Of a stretch of 36,313 nt of DNA, positions 7,989 through 15,842 are shown one piece after another. This DNA is from Deltaproteobacteria bacterium (GTDB lineage Bacteria; Desulfobacterota; Syntrophia; Syntrophales; UBA5619). The DNA lies in NCBI GenBank assembly GCA_021372415.1, contig JAJFUM010000190.1, positions 1 through 36,313 of the forward strand. Direction: 5' to 3'. The notes under the pieces were generated by a model, which was not told the origin of the DNA, did no database searches, and worked only from the letters and a program-made list of their open reading frames with translations. How positions within the stretch are numbered: position 1 is the first letter of the stretch; every line of letters starts with the position of its first letter. The position numbers and the translations under genes were made by a program.

Positions 7989-8003
7989 CGACGAGGGACA
8001 AAG

Positions 8004-9029
8004 ATGATCATTTTGATGAAGAAAAACGTGACACAGACGCAGATCGACCAGGTGACGGAATGGATTACTTCGGTGGGATACAAGCCACACCTGTCGCAGG
8101 GAGTGGAGCGGACGCTGATCGGCGCCATCGGCGACGACCGGGGGAAGATCCACCTGAAGGCGGCGGCTTTCCTTCCCGGCGTGGAGAAGGTCGTCCCGAT
8201 CCTCAAGCCCTACAAGCTCGCCAGCCGCGAATTCAAGGAGTCGGACACGGTGATCGAGGTCGGCCATTGCCGGATCGGCGGGGGCGGCTTCACCGTCATC
8301 GCCGGTCCCTGCTCCATCGAAAGCGAAGAGCAGATGATGGAATCCGGTTACGTGGCCAAGAAGGCGGGGGCCCAGATCCTGCGCGGCGGCGCCTTCAAGC
8401 CGCGGACATCGCCCTACAGCTTCCAGGGGATGGAAGAGGAGGGGCTCCGGCTCCTCAAGAAGGTGGGGGAGAAGACGGGGATGCCTGTCGTGACCGAGGT
8501 GATGAACACCGTTGATGTCGATCTGGTCGAGGCCTACAGCGACATCCTCCAGATCGGGGCCCGCAACGTCCAGAACTTCGCCCTCCTGAAGAAGGTCGGC
8601 CACAGCAAGAAGCCCGTCCTGCTCAAGCGGGGTTTGATGACGACGATTGAGGAACTGCTTATGTCCGCCGAGTACATTCTCTCCGAAGGCAACGACCAGA
8701 TCATCCTCTGCGAACGGGGGATCCGCACCTTCGAGACGGCGACGCGAAACACCTTGGACATCAGCGCAGTTCCCGTCCTCAAGGAGCTGACCCATCTGCC
8801 GGTCATCATTGATCCGAGCCATGCCGCGGGCCACGCCAAATACGTCCTTCCCCTCACCCGGGCCGCTGTGGCCGTCGGCGCCGACGGCGTCATCGTCGAA
8901 GTCCACCCCGAGCCGGAAAAGGCCTTTTCGGACGGCCCCCAGTCGCTCCGTCCGGAACAGCTCTACCGGCTCATGGACGAGGTGGCCGTCCTGAAAAAGG
9001 CGATGGAGGAAATCGGAGGGCTCCCATGA
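8004..9029 (+). CDS. aroF: 3-deoxy-7-phosphoheptulonate (DAHP) synthase
   Basis: This 341-residue enzyme joins phosphoenolpyruvate and erythrose 4-phosphate, the first step of the shikimate pathway. Residues 1-70 form the ferredoxin-like/ACT-like regulatory domain found in the Thermotoga-type (I-beta) enzymes, and the TIM barrel follows from about 85. Visible motifs are AGPCSIES (from residue 100), GGAFKPRTSPYSFQG (Lys132 in KPR), LLKRGL, ERGIRTFET and DPSHAAGH with the metal-binding His. The N-terminal domain suggests allosteric control by an aromatic end product, as in the characterised Thermotoga enzyme. It is the first structural gene after the attenuator and has GAGGG six bases before ATG; it overlaps aroB by 4 bases. 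Confidence 0.96.
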   Translation: MIILMKKNVTQTQIDQVTEWITSVGYKPHLSQGVERTLIGAIGDDRGKIHLKAAAFLPGVEKVVPILKPYKLASREFKESDTVIEVGHCRIGGGGFTVIAGPCSIESEEQMMESGYVAKKAGAQILRGGAFKPRTSPYSFQGMEEEGLRLLKKVGEKTGMPVVTEVMNTVDVDLVEAYSDILQIGARNVQNFALLKKVGHSKKPVLLKRGLMTTIEELLMSAEYILSEGNDQIILCERGIRTFETATRNTLDISAVPVLKELTHLPVIIDPSHAAGHAKYVLPLTRAAVAVGADGVIVEVHPEPEKAFSDGPQSLRPEQLYRLMDEVAVLKKAMEEIGGLP

Positions 9030-10120
9030 AGACGATGAAGGTCCATATGGAGAACCGGACGAGCCGTTCCTACGAGATCCACATCGGCGAGGGGATCCTG
9101 GACCGCATGGCGATGATCCTGGCGAAGAACCGATGGGCCGGGCGGTACGTGATCGTCACGGACAGCCGGATTGACTCCCTCCACGGGGAACGCGTCCAGG
9201 CGACCCTGGAGAAGTGCGACCTTCCCTGCGAAAGGATCGTCGTGGAGCCAGGCGAGGCGGCCAAAGAGATTGGGACGGTCCTGACCGTCACGGAGCAGCT
9301 CACCGCACTGGGCGCCGACCGGCAGACGGCCCTGATCGCCCTGGGGGGAGGCGTGATCGGCGACCTGACAGGATTCGCGGCTTCGCTCTACATGCGCGGG
9401 ATCGGCGTGGTCCAGGTGCCGACGACGCTCCTGGCCCAGGTGGACAGCAGCATCGGCGGGAAGACCGCCGTGGACACGAAGGCCGGCAAGAACCTCCTGG
9501 GGAGCTTCCACCAACCCAAGGGGGTCTTCATCGACATCGCCTTTCTGCGGACCCTCCCGGACGAGACCTTCCGAAGCGGCCTCGCGGAGGTGATCAAGTA
9601 CGGGGCCATCGAGGCCCCGGGGCTCCTCGAAGAGATGGAGTCCGCCGCAGGGGCGGGCACCCTTCGGGAGACAGCATTCCTCGAGACGATCATCACCGCT
9701 TCCTGCAGGATCAAGAAGGGGATCGTGGAGCTCGACGAGAAGGACCTGGGGCTGCGGCGGATCTTGAATTTCGGCCATACGGTCGGCCACGCCGTGGAGG
9801 CGGCCTCGGATTACCGCCTCTCCCATGGTGAGGCGGTGGCGATCGGCATGGTCGCCGCGGCCGGTATCGCGGAGCAGATGCACCATCTCCCCGCGGAGGA
9901 CGCCGCCCGGATCTCGGCGGTCATCAGGGCCGTCGGCCTCCCTATTGGGATCCCGAAAGGCATGGATGCAGGAGAGATCCTCGCCAGGATCGCCATGGAC
10001 AAGAAGCGAGAGGGCCGGAAGGTCCCCTTCGTGCTGCTCAAGAAGCTGGGAGTCCCCTTTGTCAACGGCGGGATCCCGGAGGAGATCCTGAGAAAAACCC
10101 TGGAAGGAATGCGGACATGA
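9026..10120 (+). CDS. aroB: 3-dehydroquinate synthase
   Basis: This 364-residue enzyme converts DAHP to 3-dehydroquinate using NAD and a divalent metal. It shows GGGVIGDLTGFAASLYMRG (from residue 107), QVPTTLLAQVDSSIGGKTA, the metal-ligand Glu in SGLAEVIKYG, and metal-ligand His residues in NFGHTVGHAVE and LSHGEAVAIGM. Length and motif order are normal for AroB. The start codon overlaps the aroF stop as ATGA, and its own stop overlaps the pheA start in the same way, which implies translational coupling. A second in-frame ATG lies three codons later; the first is preferred for the overlap. Confidence 0.97.
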   Translation: MKTMKVHMENRTSRSYEIHIGEGILDRMAMILAKNRWAGRYVIVTDSRIDSLHGERVQATLEKCDLPCERIVVEPGEAAKEIGTVLTVTEQLTALGADRQTALIALGGGVIGDLTGFAASLYMRGIGVVQVPTTLLAQVDSSIGGKTAVDTKAGKNLLGSFHQPKGVFIDIAFLRTLPDETFRSGLAEVIKYGAIEAPGLLEEMESAAGAGTLRETAFLETIITASCRIKKGIVELDEKDLGLRRILNFGHTVGHAVEAASDYRLSHGEAVAIGMVAAAGIAEQMHHLPAEDAARISAVIRAVGLPIGIPKGMDAGEILARIAMDKKREGRKVPFVLLKKLGVPFVNGGIPEEILRKTLEGMRT

Positions 10121-11214
10121 AGGAAGAGAAGATCGAGAAACTCCGAGAAAAGATCGAACGGACAGACCGGGAGATCGTACGCCTCCTGGGCGAGCGGGCG
10201 GCCGTCTCGATCGAAATCGGCCGGGCAAAGCTCGGCGCCGGTCTGGCTGTCTACGACCCGGCACGGGAGGCCATGGTTTATCGGCAACTGGCCAGGATCA
10301 ACGGCGGGGCCCTGCCGGAGGCCTCCCTCCAGGCGATCTTCCGGGAAATCATCTCCGCCTCACGCGCCCTCCAGACGCCGCTTGAGGTCGCCTTCCTGGG
10401 GCCCGAGGCCTCCTTCAGCCACCAGGCGGCCCTGGCCCATTTCGGAAGCGGGATCGTCCCCCTCTCCAAGGCCACGATCCAGGACGTCTTCACCGATGCG
10501 GAGAAAGGGCCAAACAGCCGCTGGGGAATCGTCCCGGTCGAGAATTCCGCTGAAGGCTCGGTGAAGGCAACGCTGGACCGGCTCATCTCGACACCGCTGG
10601 CGATCCGGGCGGAGGTCTACCTCCGGATCCGCCAGTGCCTCCTGTCCTCTTGCAGCCGGATGGACGAGATCCGGCGGGTCTATTCCCACCCCCAGGCACT
10701 CGCCCAATGCCAGGGCTGGCTCAGGACCCACCTGCCCGGGATTCCCCTCGTCGAGGTGGAGAGCACCGCAGGGGCGGCCCGTCGCATCCAGGAAGACAAA
10801 ACGGGGGCCGCCGTGGGAAGCGCCCTGGCCGCGCAGGTCTACAACCTGGGCCTCCTGGCCGAGGGGATCGAGGACAATCCGGCGAACACGACCCGATTCA
10901 TCGTCATCGGGCCGAGGGCCGAACGCGACCACGGAGGGATAACCGGTCGCGACAAGACCTCGATCCTCTTCGGTACGCCCCACCTGCCAGGCGCCCTCCA
11001 CCGGGCCCTGGAACCCTTCGCCCAGGCGGAGATCAACCTGATGCGGATCGAGTCCTACCCGGCGCGGGAGCGGATGTGGGAATACCTTTTCTTCGCCGAT
11101 TTCGCGGGCCACACCGCCGACCCCAAGACCGAGCAATGCCTCGAGGCGCTCAAGGGCCGGACAGCCTACCTGAAGGTCCTGGGGTCTTACCCCCGGGGGG
11201 AGGAACTGCCATGA
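10117..11214 (+). CDS. pheA: Bifunctional chorismate mutase / prephenate dehydratase (P-protein)
   Basis: This 365-residue protein makes phenylpyruvate from chorismate. The N-terminal AroQ-type chorismate mutase (about 1-85) has LREKIERTDREIVRLLGERA. The dehydratase (about 88-270) has VAFLGPEASFSHQAA, WGIVPVENSAEGSV and the catalytic NTTRFIVIG. A C-terminal ACT domain (about 280-360) has KTSILFGTPHLPGALHRAL and RIESYPARERMWEYLFF, the phenylalanine-binding region (usual ESRP replaced by ESYP). Feedback inhibition by phenylalanine is expected from family knowledge. Both ends overlap the neighbours by 4 bases (ATGA). Confidence 0.96.
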   Translation: MKEEKIEKLREKIERTDREIVRLLGERAAVSIEIGRAKLGAGLAVYDPAREAMVYRQLARINGGALPEASLQAIFREIISASRALQTPLEVAFLGPEASFSHQAALAHFGSGIVPLSKATIQDVFTDAEKGPNSRWGIVPVENSAEGSVKATLDRLISTPLAIRAEVYLRIRQCLLSSCSRMDEIRRVYSHPQALAQCQGWLRTHLPGIPLVEVESTAGAARRIQEDKTGAAVGSALAAQVYNLGLLAEGIEDNPANTTRFIVIGPRAERDHGGITGRDKTSILFGTPHLPGALHRALEPFAQAEINLMRIESYPARERMWEYLFFADFAGHTADPKTEQCLEALKGRTAYLKVLGSYPRGEELP

Positions 11215-12623
11215 TCCACAACGCCGCAGCGAGGCAGGCAGTTCCGGAAATGCATGGGGAAATGGTTGAGATTAAACCGCTTGCACATCTGGACGCCGCG
11301 GTCCGGATGCCCGGATCGAAGAGCTACACGCAACGGGCCATGGTCCTGGCGGCCCTGGCTGAAGGGGAATCCCGCCTCCGGGATGCCCTGATCGCCGAGG
11401 ACACGGCACTCCTGGCCGAGGCGCTGGGTGCCCTCGGGGCCGGGGTCCGCCGGGATGGAAGGGACCTGCTGGTCACTGGGACCGCGGGGAAGATCGGCCG
11501 GCCAGTGCGGGCCATCCAGCTTGGCAACAACGGAACGGCGATGCGTCTCCTGGCCGGCGTGGCCTCTCTGGCCCAAGGGGCCATCGACCTGACCGGGGGA
11601 AAACGCCTGTGCGAGCGGCCGATGAAACCTCTCCTGGATGCCCTGAGGGATCTGGGGGTGTCCTCGTGGACGGAAGACGGCCTCGGCTACCCGCCGGTGA
11701 GGATCCTGGGCGGCGGGCTCAAGGGCGGGAGGGCGGTCCTCCGCAACATCGGGAGCAGCCAATACATTTCGGCGCTCCTGATCGCAGCCCCCTTCGCCGC
11801 CTCCGACGTGACTCTGGTCCTGGAAGGCCAGATCCCCTCTCTGCCCTACGTGGCCCTCACCATCGAGACGATGGGGGCGTTCGGCGTCAGGGTCCTCGAG
11901 GAGGGACCGGCCCGCTACGTCGTCCCCTGCGGCCAGCGGTACATGGGACGGGAATATCGGATCGAGGGCGACGCCTCCAGCGCCTCCTACTTTTTCGCCG
12001 CGGCCACGCTCCTGGCGGGCCGGATCCGGGTGGAGAACATCGACGCATCGACCCGGCAGGGGGACATCCGCTTTCTGGAGATCCTCGAGCGGCTCGGTGC
12101 CCGGATCGAGAGGGGAAAGGACCATGTCACCGTGGCAGGGGGCCGGATGCCCAGCGGGGAGCTGACCTTCGACATGGGCGGCATGCCCGACATGGTGCCG
12201 ACGCTGGCGGTCCTGGCCGCCCTGCGGCCCGGGAAGACCTCCATCCGCAACGTCGCCCACCTGCGTCTGAAGGAGAGCGACCGGCTGGCCGTCCTGGCCA
12301 GGGAGCTGGGGAAGACCGGGATTGAGGCCCGGGAGCTGGCCGATGGCCTGACCATCACGGGGGGAAGACCGCAGGGAGCCCCGATCGAGACCTACAACGA
12401 TCACCGGATCGCCATGGCTTTCGCCGTCCTGGGGCTGGCCGTCCCGGGAATGGCCATCGCCGGTGAAGGATGCGTGGGCAAATCCTTCCCCGGATTCTGG
12501 GAAACCTTCAAAGGGCTCTACGGAAACGGTTCCTCCCCCGATCGGGGCGGGAGTCTGCAGACGAACGAGAATATTCCCCCGGCCGGAGGCCGGAGAGAAT
12601 CCATCAAAGAAAGGGTTGCATGA
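11211..12623 (+). CDS. aroA: 3-phosphoshikimate 1-carboxyvinyltransferase (EPSP synthase)
   Basis: This 470-residue enzyme adds enolpyruvate from PEP to shikimate 3-phosphate. It shows PGSKSYTQRAMVLAALAEG (Lys37, Ser38, Arg42), LGNNGTAMRLLAGVASL, SSQYISALLIAAPFA, EGDASSASYFFAAATLL, RLKESDRLAVLARELGKTG and YNDHRIAMAFAVLGL, the complete set for the family. The start is the ATG overlapping the pheA stop, with GGGGGAGGAA before it. The first ~20 residues and the last ~30 are extra relative to a minimal enzyme; the tail is Gly/Pro-rich and probably disordered. The frame is open far upstream inside pheA, but that part is antisense-like noise. Confidence 0.96.
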   Translation: MIHNAAARQAVPEMHGEMVEIKPLAHLDAAVRMPGSKSYTQRAMVLAALAEGESRLRDALIAEDTALLAEALGALGAGVRRDGRDLLVTGTAGKIGRPVRAIQLGNNGTAMRLLAGVASLAQGAIDLTGGKRLCERPMKPLLDALRDLGVSSWTEDGLGYPPVRILGGGLKGGRAVLRNIGSSQYISALLIAAPFAASDVTLVLEGQIPSLPYVALTIETMGAFGVRVLEEGPARYVVPCGQRYMGREYRIEGDASSASYFFAAATLLAGRIRVENIDASTRQGDIRFLEILERLGARIERGKDHVTVAGGRMPSGELTFDMGGMPDMVPTLAVLAALRPGKTSIRNVAHLRLKESDRLAVLARELGKTGIEARELADGLTITGGRPQGAPIETYNDHRIAMAFAVLGLAVPGMAIAGEGCVGKSFPGFWETFKGLYGNGSSPDRGGSLQTNENIPPAGGRRESIKERVA

Positions 12624-12624
12624 A

Positions 12625-13386
12625 ATGAACATCATCTTCACGGGATACCGCTGTACGGGAAAGACGTCGGCCGGCCGGAGGCTGGCCCAGCTTCTGGGTT
12701 GCGCCTTTTACGACGCGGACGACGTGATCATCGCCCTGACGGGCCGCTCGATCGAGCAGATCGTGGCCGAGAAGGGCTGGCCGGCCTTCCGGGAGGTGGA
12801 GCGGGCGGTCATCCTGGAACTCTCCGCAAAGGACAACTGCGTCATCGCCCCCGGGGGCGGGGCCGTCCTCGACGAGCGGAACGTCCAGGCCCTGAAGAAA
12901 AACGGCCTTTTCATCTGGCTTGTGGCCGATACGGCGACGATCGTGGCCCGGCTCCGGAAGGACCAGGCCGGCGGGGCGCCGCGTCCCTCGCTCTCGGGGA
13001 AGCCCGTCGAAATCGAGGTACAGGAAATCCTGGCCCAAAGAGAGCCGATCTACCGGCGTATTGCAGACCTGAGCGTCGATACCACCACCCGGACGGTCGA
13101 GGAGGTCGTCGAGACCATCGCCCGGGAGCTGAAAAAGGAGGAGACCGGCCTCACGCTCCATCCCTCCCTGGTCGGTCGGCTCGTCGAGAGGGAAGTGCAG
13201 GCTATGCTGGCCCAGCGGGAACCGATCTACCGGCGCATCGCGGATCTGATCGCCGAGACCTCCGCTGAATCGGTCGAGGAGATCGCCGCCATGATCGTCC
13301 GGAGGCTGGGACCGGACCAGGCGGACCGGGTGGCGGCCGCGATCCGCGGCGGCCTCAGGAAAGGTCCGCGCCAAAGGGAGGGATAG
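12625..13386 (+). CDS. aroK: Shikimate kinase with duplicated C-terminal segment
   Basis: The enzyme phosphorylates shikimate with ATP. The Walker A motif is [11 protein letters not shown] (Lys13), followed by [19 protein letters not shown] and APGGGAVLD. At 253 residues it is about 80 longer than a usual AroK (near 170). The excess is a tandem copy: residues 120-178 and 179-237 align without gaps, both carrying PSL..G...[18 protein letters not shown], the lid and shikimate-binding Arg region with the last helix. A short Arg/Gly-rich tail follows. It begins one base after aroA ends and stops two bases before aroC. The first copy alone would complete a normal kinase. Confidence 0.93.
   Translation: MNIIFTGYRCTGKTSAGRRLAQLLGCAFYDADDVIIALTGRSIEQIVAEKGWPAFREVERAVILELSAKDNCVIAPGGGAVLDERNVQALKKNGLFIWLVADTATIVARLRKDQAGGAPRPSLSGKPVEIEVQEILAQREPIYRRIADLSVDTTTRTVEEVVETIARELKKEETGLTLHPSLVGRLVEREVQAMLAQREPIYRRIADLIAETSAESVEEIAAMIVRRLGPDQADRVAAAIRGGLRKGPRQREG
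12982..13335 (+). repeat. Tandem direct repeat inside aroK (2 x 177 bases)
   Basis: Units 12982-13158 and 13159-13335 encode 59 residues each. In the first 30 residues 23 are identical between copies, while the last half has diverged, and the DNA has drifted at many third positions. This points to an old in-frame duplication kept open rather than an assembly error. Confidence 0.85.
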
Positions 13387-13388
13387 CC

Positions 13389-14456
13389 ATGTCCGGAAAC
13401 ACGATCGGCACGCTCTTCCAGGTCACGACCTGGGGGGAGTCCCACGGCCCGGCAATCGGCGCGGTCATCGACGGTTGCCCGCCCCGGGTCGAGATCTCCG
13501 AGGCGGACATCCAGGCCGATCTCGACAGGCGCAGGCCCGGGTCCCTTGCCTCGGCTAGCCCGCGCCGGGAGGAGGACCGCGTCGAGATCCTCTCCGGCCT
13601 CTTCGAGGGGAAGACCACGGGGACCCCGATCTCGCTGATGATCCGCAACCGCGACGCCGCCAGCGGGGCCTACGAGGGACTCCGGGGGATCTTTCGGCCC
13701 GGCCACGGGGATATCACTTACCAGTCCAAATACGGGATCCGTGACCACCGGGGCGGTGGCCGCGCCTCGGGCCGGGAAACCGCCGGCCGTGTTGCCGCCG
13801 GCGCCGTCGCCCGCAAGGTGATCGGCTCCGTAGGGATCGGGGTGGCGGCCTGCACCAGGGAGTTGGACGGCATCGCCGCCTCGGGTTTCGATGCAGCCGC
13901 GGCGGTGTCAAGCCCACTTCGCTGCCCAGATCCGGCGGCAGAGGCGCGGATGATCGAACGGCTTGCAGAGGCGCGCACGGCCGGCGACACGGTGGGCGGG
14001 ATCGTTGAGATCGTTGTGCGGGGCTGTCCGGCAGGCCTCGGTGAGCCGGTCTTTGGGAAGATGGACGCGGATCTGGCCCATGCCCTCATGGGAATCGGGA
14101 CCGTCAAGGGCGTGGAGATCGGCGCGGGATTCGCCGCGGCAAGGATGCGCGGCTCGGCCTGCAACGACCCCATCGCCCCGGAGGGGTTCCGGACGAACCA
14201 TGCCGGTGGAATCCTCGCCGGGATCACCAACGGCGACCAGATCGTCCTCCGCGTCGCCTGCAAGCCGATCCCCTCCATCGCCCTAGACCAGGAAACGATC
14301 GACGAGGCGGGGAAATCCGTCAGCATGAGGATAGCGGGGAGGCACGACGTCTGCGTCATCCCCCGGATCATCCCGGTCTGCGAGGCAATGGTCGCCATCG
14401 TGCTGGCGGACCACCTGATGCGGCAGCGGGCGATCGAGCGGCCCTCGAACCGATGA
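13389..14456 (+). CDS. aroC: Chorismate synthase
   Basis: This 355-residue enzyme removes phosphate from EPSP to make chorismate and needs reduced FMN. The N terminus [18 protein letters not shown] with the catalytic His, then [53 protein letters not shown], and the C-terminal [17 protein letters not shown] segment are all characteristic. Length is normal for the bacterial monofunctional enzyme, which relies on an external source of reduced flavin. It lies two bases after aroK. The stop overlaps an alternative tyrA start as ATGA. Confidence 0.97.
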   Translation: MSGNTIGTLFQVTTWGESHGPAIGAVIDGCPPRVEISEADIQADLDRRRPGSLASASPRREEDRVEILSGLFEGKTTGTPISLMIRNRDAASGAYEGLRGIFRPGHGDITYQSKYGIRDHRGGGRASGRETAGRVAAGAVARKVIGSVGIGVAACTRELDGIAASGFDAAAAVSSPLRCPDPAAEARMIERLAEARTAGDTVGGIVEIVVRGCPAGLGEPVFGKMDADLAHALMGIGTVKGVEIGAGFAAARMRGSACNDPIAPEGFRTNHAGGILAGITNGDQIVLRVACKPIPSIALDQETIDEAGKSVSMRIAGRHDVCVIPRIIPVCEAMVAIVLADHLMRQRAIERPSNR

Positions 14457-14497
14457 CCGGGGCCATTGGAGGAATCGTGGAACGAGAAGGAGGCCGG

Positions 14498-15301
14498 ATG
14501 AACAACGTCGAGATCGGGATCATCGGCGGGACAGGGGGGATCGGCCGGTGGTTCGCCGATCACTTCCAGAAAGAGGGCTACGGGGTCCATTGCACGGGCC
14601 GGCGGTCGGGAATGACGATTCCCGAAATCGCGGCGCGCTGCCGCGTCGTCATCGTCTCCGTCCCCATTGCCGCGACAATGGAAGTCATCGACCGGGTGGG
14701 GCCGCTCCTCCCCGAGGACTCCCTCCTGATGGACTTCACGTCGCTCAAGGAAGCTTCCGTCCGCCGGATGCTGAACGCCACCCGAGCGGAGGTGGTCGGC
14801 TGCCACCCCCTCTTCGGGCCGGACTGCCCGTCCCTGGCTGGACAGAACGTCATCCTCTGCCCGGCCAGGGGGGAACGATGGCTCCGCTGGACGGAAAGGC
14901 TGCTGGTCAAGGCGGGGGCCCGCGTCACCCTGGCCAGCCCGCAGACGCACGACCGGATGATGGCGCTGGTCCAGGGATTGACCCACCTGGAGACGGTTCT
15001 GATGGCGCTCACCCTCCGGGAGTCCGGCGAGTCCCCCTCGTCGCTGGAGGCCTTTTCCACACCCGTTTTCAGGACGAGGCAGGCGATCGCCGGGAAGGTC
15101 CTCGCCCATCCCGCCCTCTATGCCGGGCTCATCGCGGAGAATCGCCAAATGGCCGCGATCCTGGATATCTACGAAGAGCAACTCACCCGTCTCAGGAAAC
15201 GGATCCTGGAGGGCGATGCAGCGGGTTTGGCCGCCCTTCTCGAGGAATCGGGTCCCCTCCCCGATACACCGGAACACGCTGAAAAAGGCAATGCACCATA
15301 G
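14498..15301 (+). CDS. tyrA: Prephenate dehydrogenase
   Basis: This 267-residue enzyme oxidises prephenate to 4-hydroxyphenylpyruvate with NAD(P). The N terminus MNNVEIGIIGGTGGIGRWF is the dinucleotide-binding loop, VIVSVPIAATMEVI and MDFTSLKEASV follow, GCHPLFGPD holds the conserved His103, and QGLTHLETVLMALTL starts the helical dimerisation domain. No chorismate mutase or ACT domain is attached, so feedback control must act elsewhere. The start chosen has AAGGAGG four bases ahead and puts the Gly loop at the N terminus; an ATG at 14453, overlapping the aroC stop, would add 15 residues and is the alternative. It is the last gene of the operon. Confidence 0.94.
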   Translation: MNNVEIGIIGGTGGIGRWFADHFQKEGYGVHCTGRRSGMTIPEIAARCRVVIVSVPIAATMEVIDRVGPLLPEDSLLMDFTSLKEASVRRMLNATRAEVVGCHPLFGPDCPSLAGQNVILCPARGERWLRWTERLLVKAGARVTLASPQTHDRMMALVQGLTHLETVLMALTLRESGESPSSLEAFSTPVFRTRQAIAGKVLAHPALYAGLIAENRQMAAILDIYEEQLTRLRKRILEGDAAGLAALLEESGPLPDTPEHAEKGNAP

Positions 15302-15370
15302 GGGCATTCCCGGAGGCAGTCACCGGGTCCGGCGTGACCATGGTGGAACAGACCCGCTGAGATTCTCCCC

Positions 15371-15826
15371 TCAGGTCCCGTTCAGGAGCTCCACGGCCGC
15401 CCGAAGCCCCAGGAGATAGCTCTGAAGGCCGAAGCCGGCGATCTGGGCCTTGGCCAGGGGCGCGACCACCGAGTAGTGGCGGAACTCCTCCCGGGCGTGG
15501 ATGTTGGACATGTGGACCTCTATGATGGGGACCTCCAAGATCGCCAGGGCATCCCTGAGGGCGATGCTGTAATGGGTCCAGGCGCCGGCGTTGATGAGGA
15601 CCGCGTCCACATTCTCGAGATGGGCCTGGTGGATCCGCTCGCAGATCGCGCCTTCGAAGTTCGTCTGAAAGGTCTCGACCGTGCAGCCCAGCTCCTTCCC
15701 CAGGTCCTTCAGCCGGCCATTGATCTCGTCGAGGGTGACCGTCCCGTACTGGGCCGGGTCCCTCTTGCCGAACATGTTCAGATTGACACCGTGCAAAACC
15801 AGGATCCTCTTCTTGGTCTTCTTCAT
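15371..15826 (-). CDS. aroQ: 3-dehydroquinate dehydratase, type II
   Basis: This 151-residue enzyme dehydrates 3-dehydroquinate to 3-dehydroshikimate. It shows ILVLHGVNLNMFGKRDPAQYG with the catalytic Tyr27, QTNFEGAICERIHQA, NAGAWTHYSIALRDAL and EVHMSNIHAREEFRHYS, the full type II set. Instead of sitting in the convergent aromatic operon it lies 16 bases after tctA, as the last gene of the leftward transport cluster. It may serve biosynthesis, filling the step absent from the operon, or catabolism of quinate-like compounds, where the same enzyme type is also used. The open frame continues upstream into tctA, but similarity begins at this ATG. Confidence 0.95.
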   Translation of the reverse strand: MKKTKKRILVLHGVNLNMFGKRDPAQYGTVTLDEINGRLKDLGKELGCTVETFQTNFEGAICERIHQAHLENVDAVLINAGAWTHYSIALRDALAILEVPIIEVHMSNIHAREEFRHYSVVAPLAKAQIAGFGLQSYLLGLRAAVELLNGT

Positions 15827-15842
15827 GATTTCTTTACCCCGT

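Noticed and set aside
7755-8003. T-box or other riboswitch in the aroF leader
   Set aside because: No T-box consensus is present, while a translated aromatic-rich leader and terminators explain the region better.
10635-11210. N-terminal extension of aroA by about 190 codons
   Set aside because: The stretch lies within pheA in another frame, is Pro/Arg/Gly-rich, and EPSP synthase similarity begins only after the ATG at 11211.
11521-11570. EPSP synthase of glyphosate-insensitive type because Pro after the GTAMR motif is Leu
   Set aside because: Leu or Met at this place is common in natural EPSP synthases, and the sensitivity class cannot be judged from it alone.
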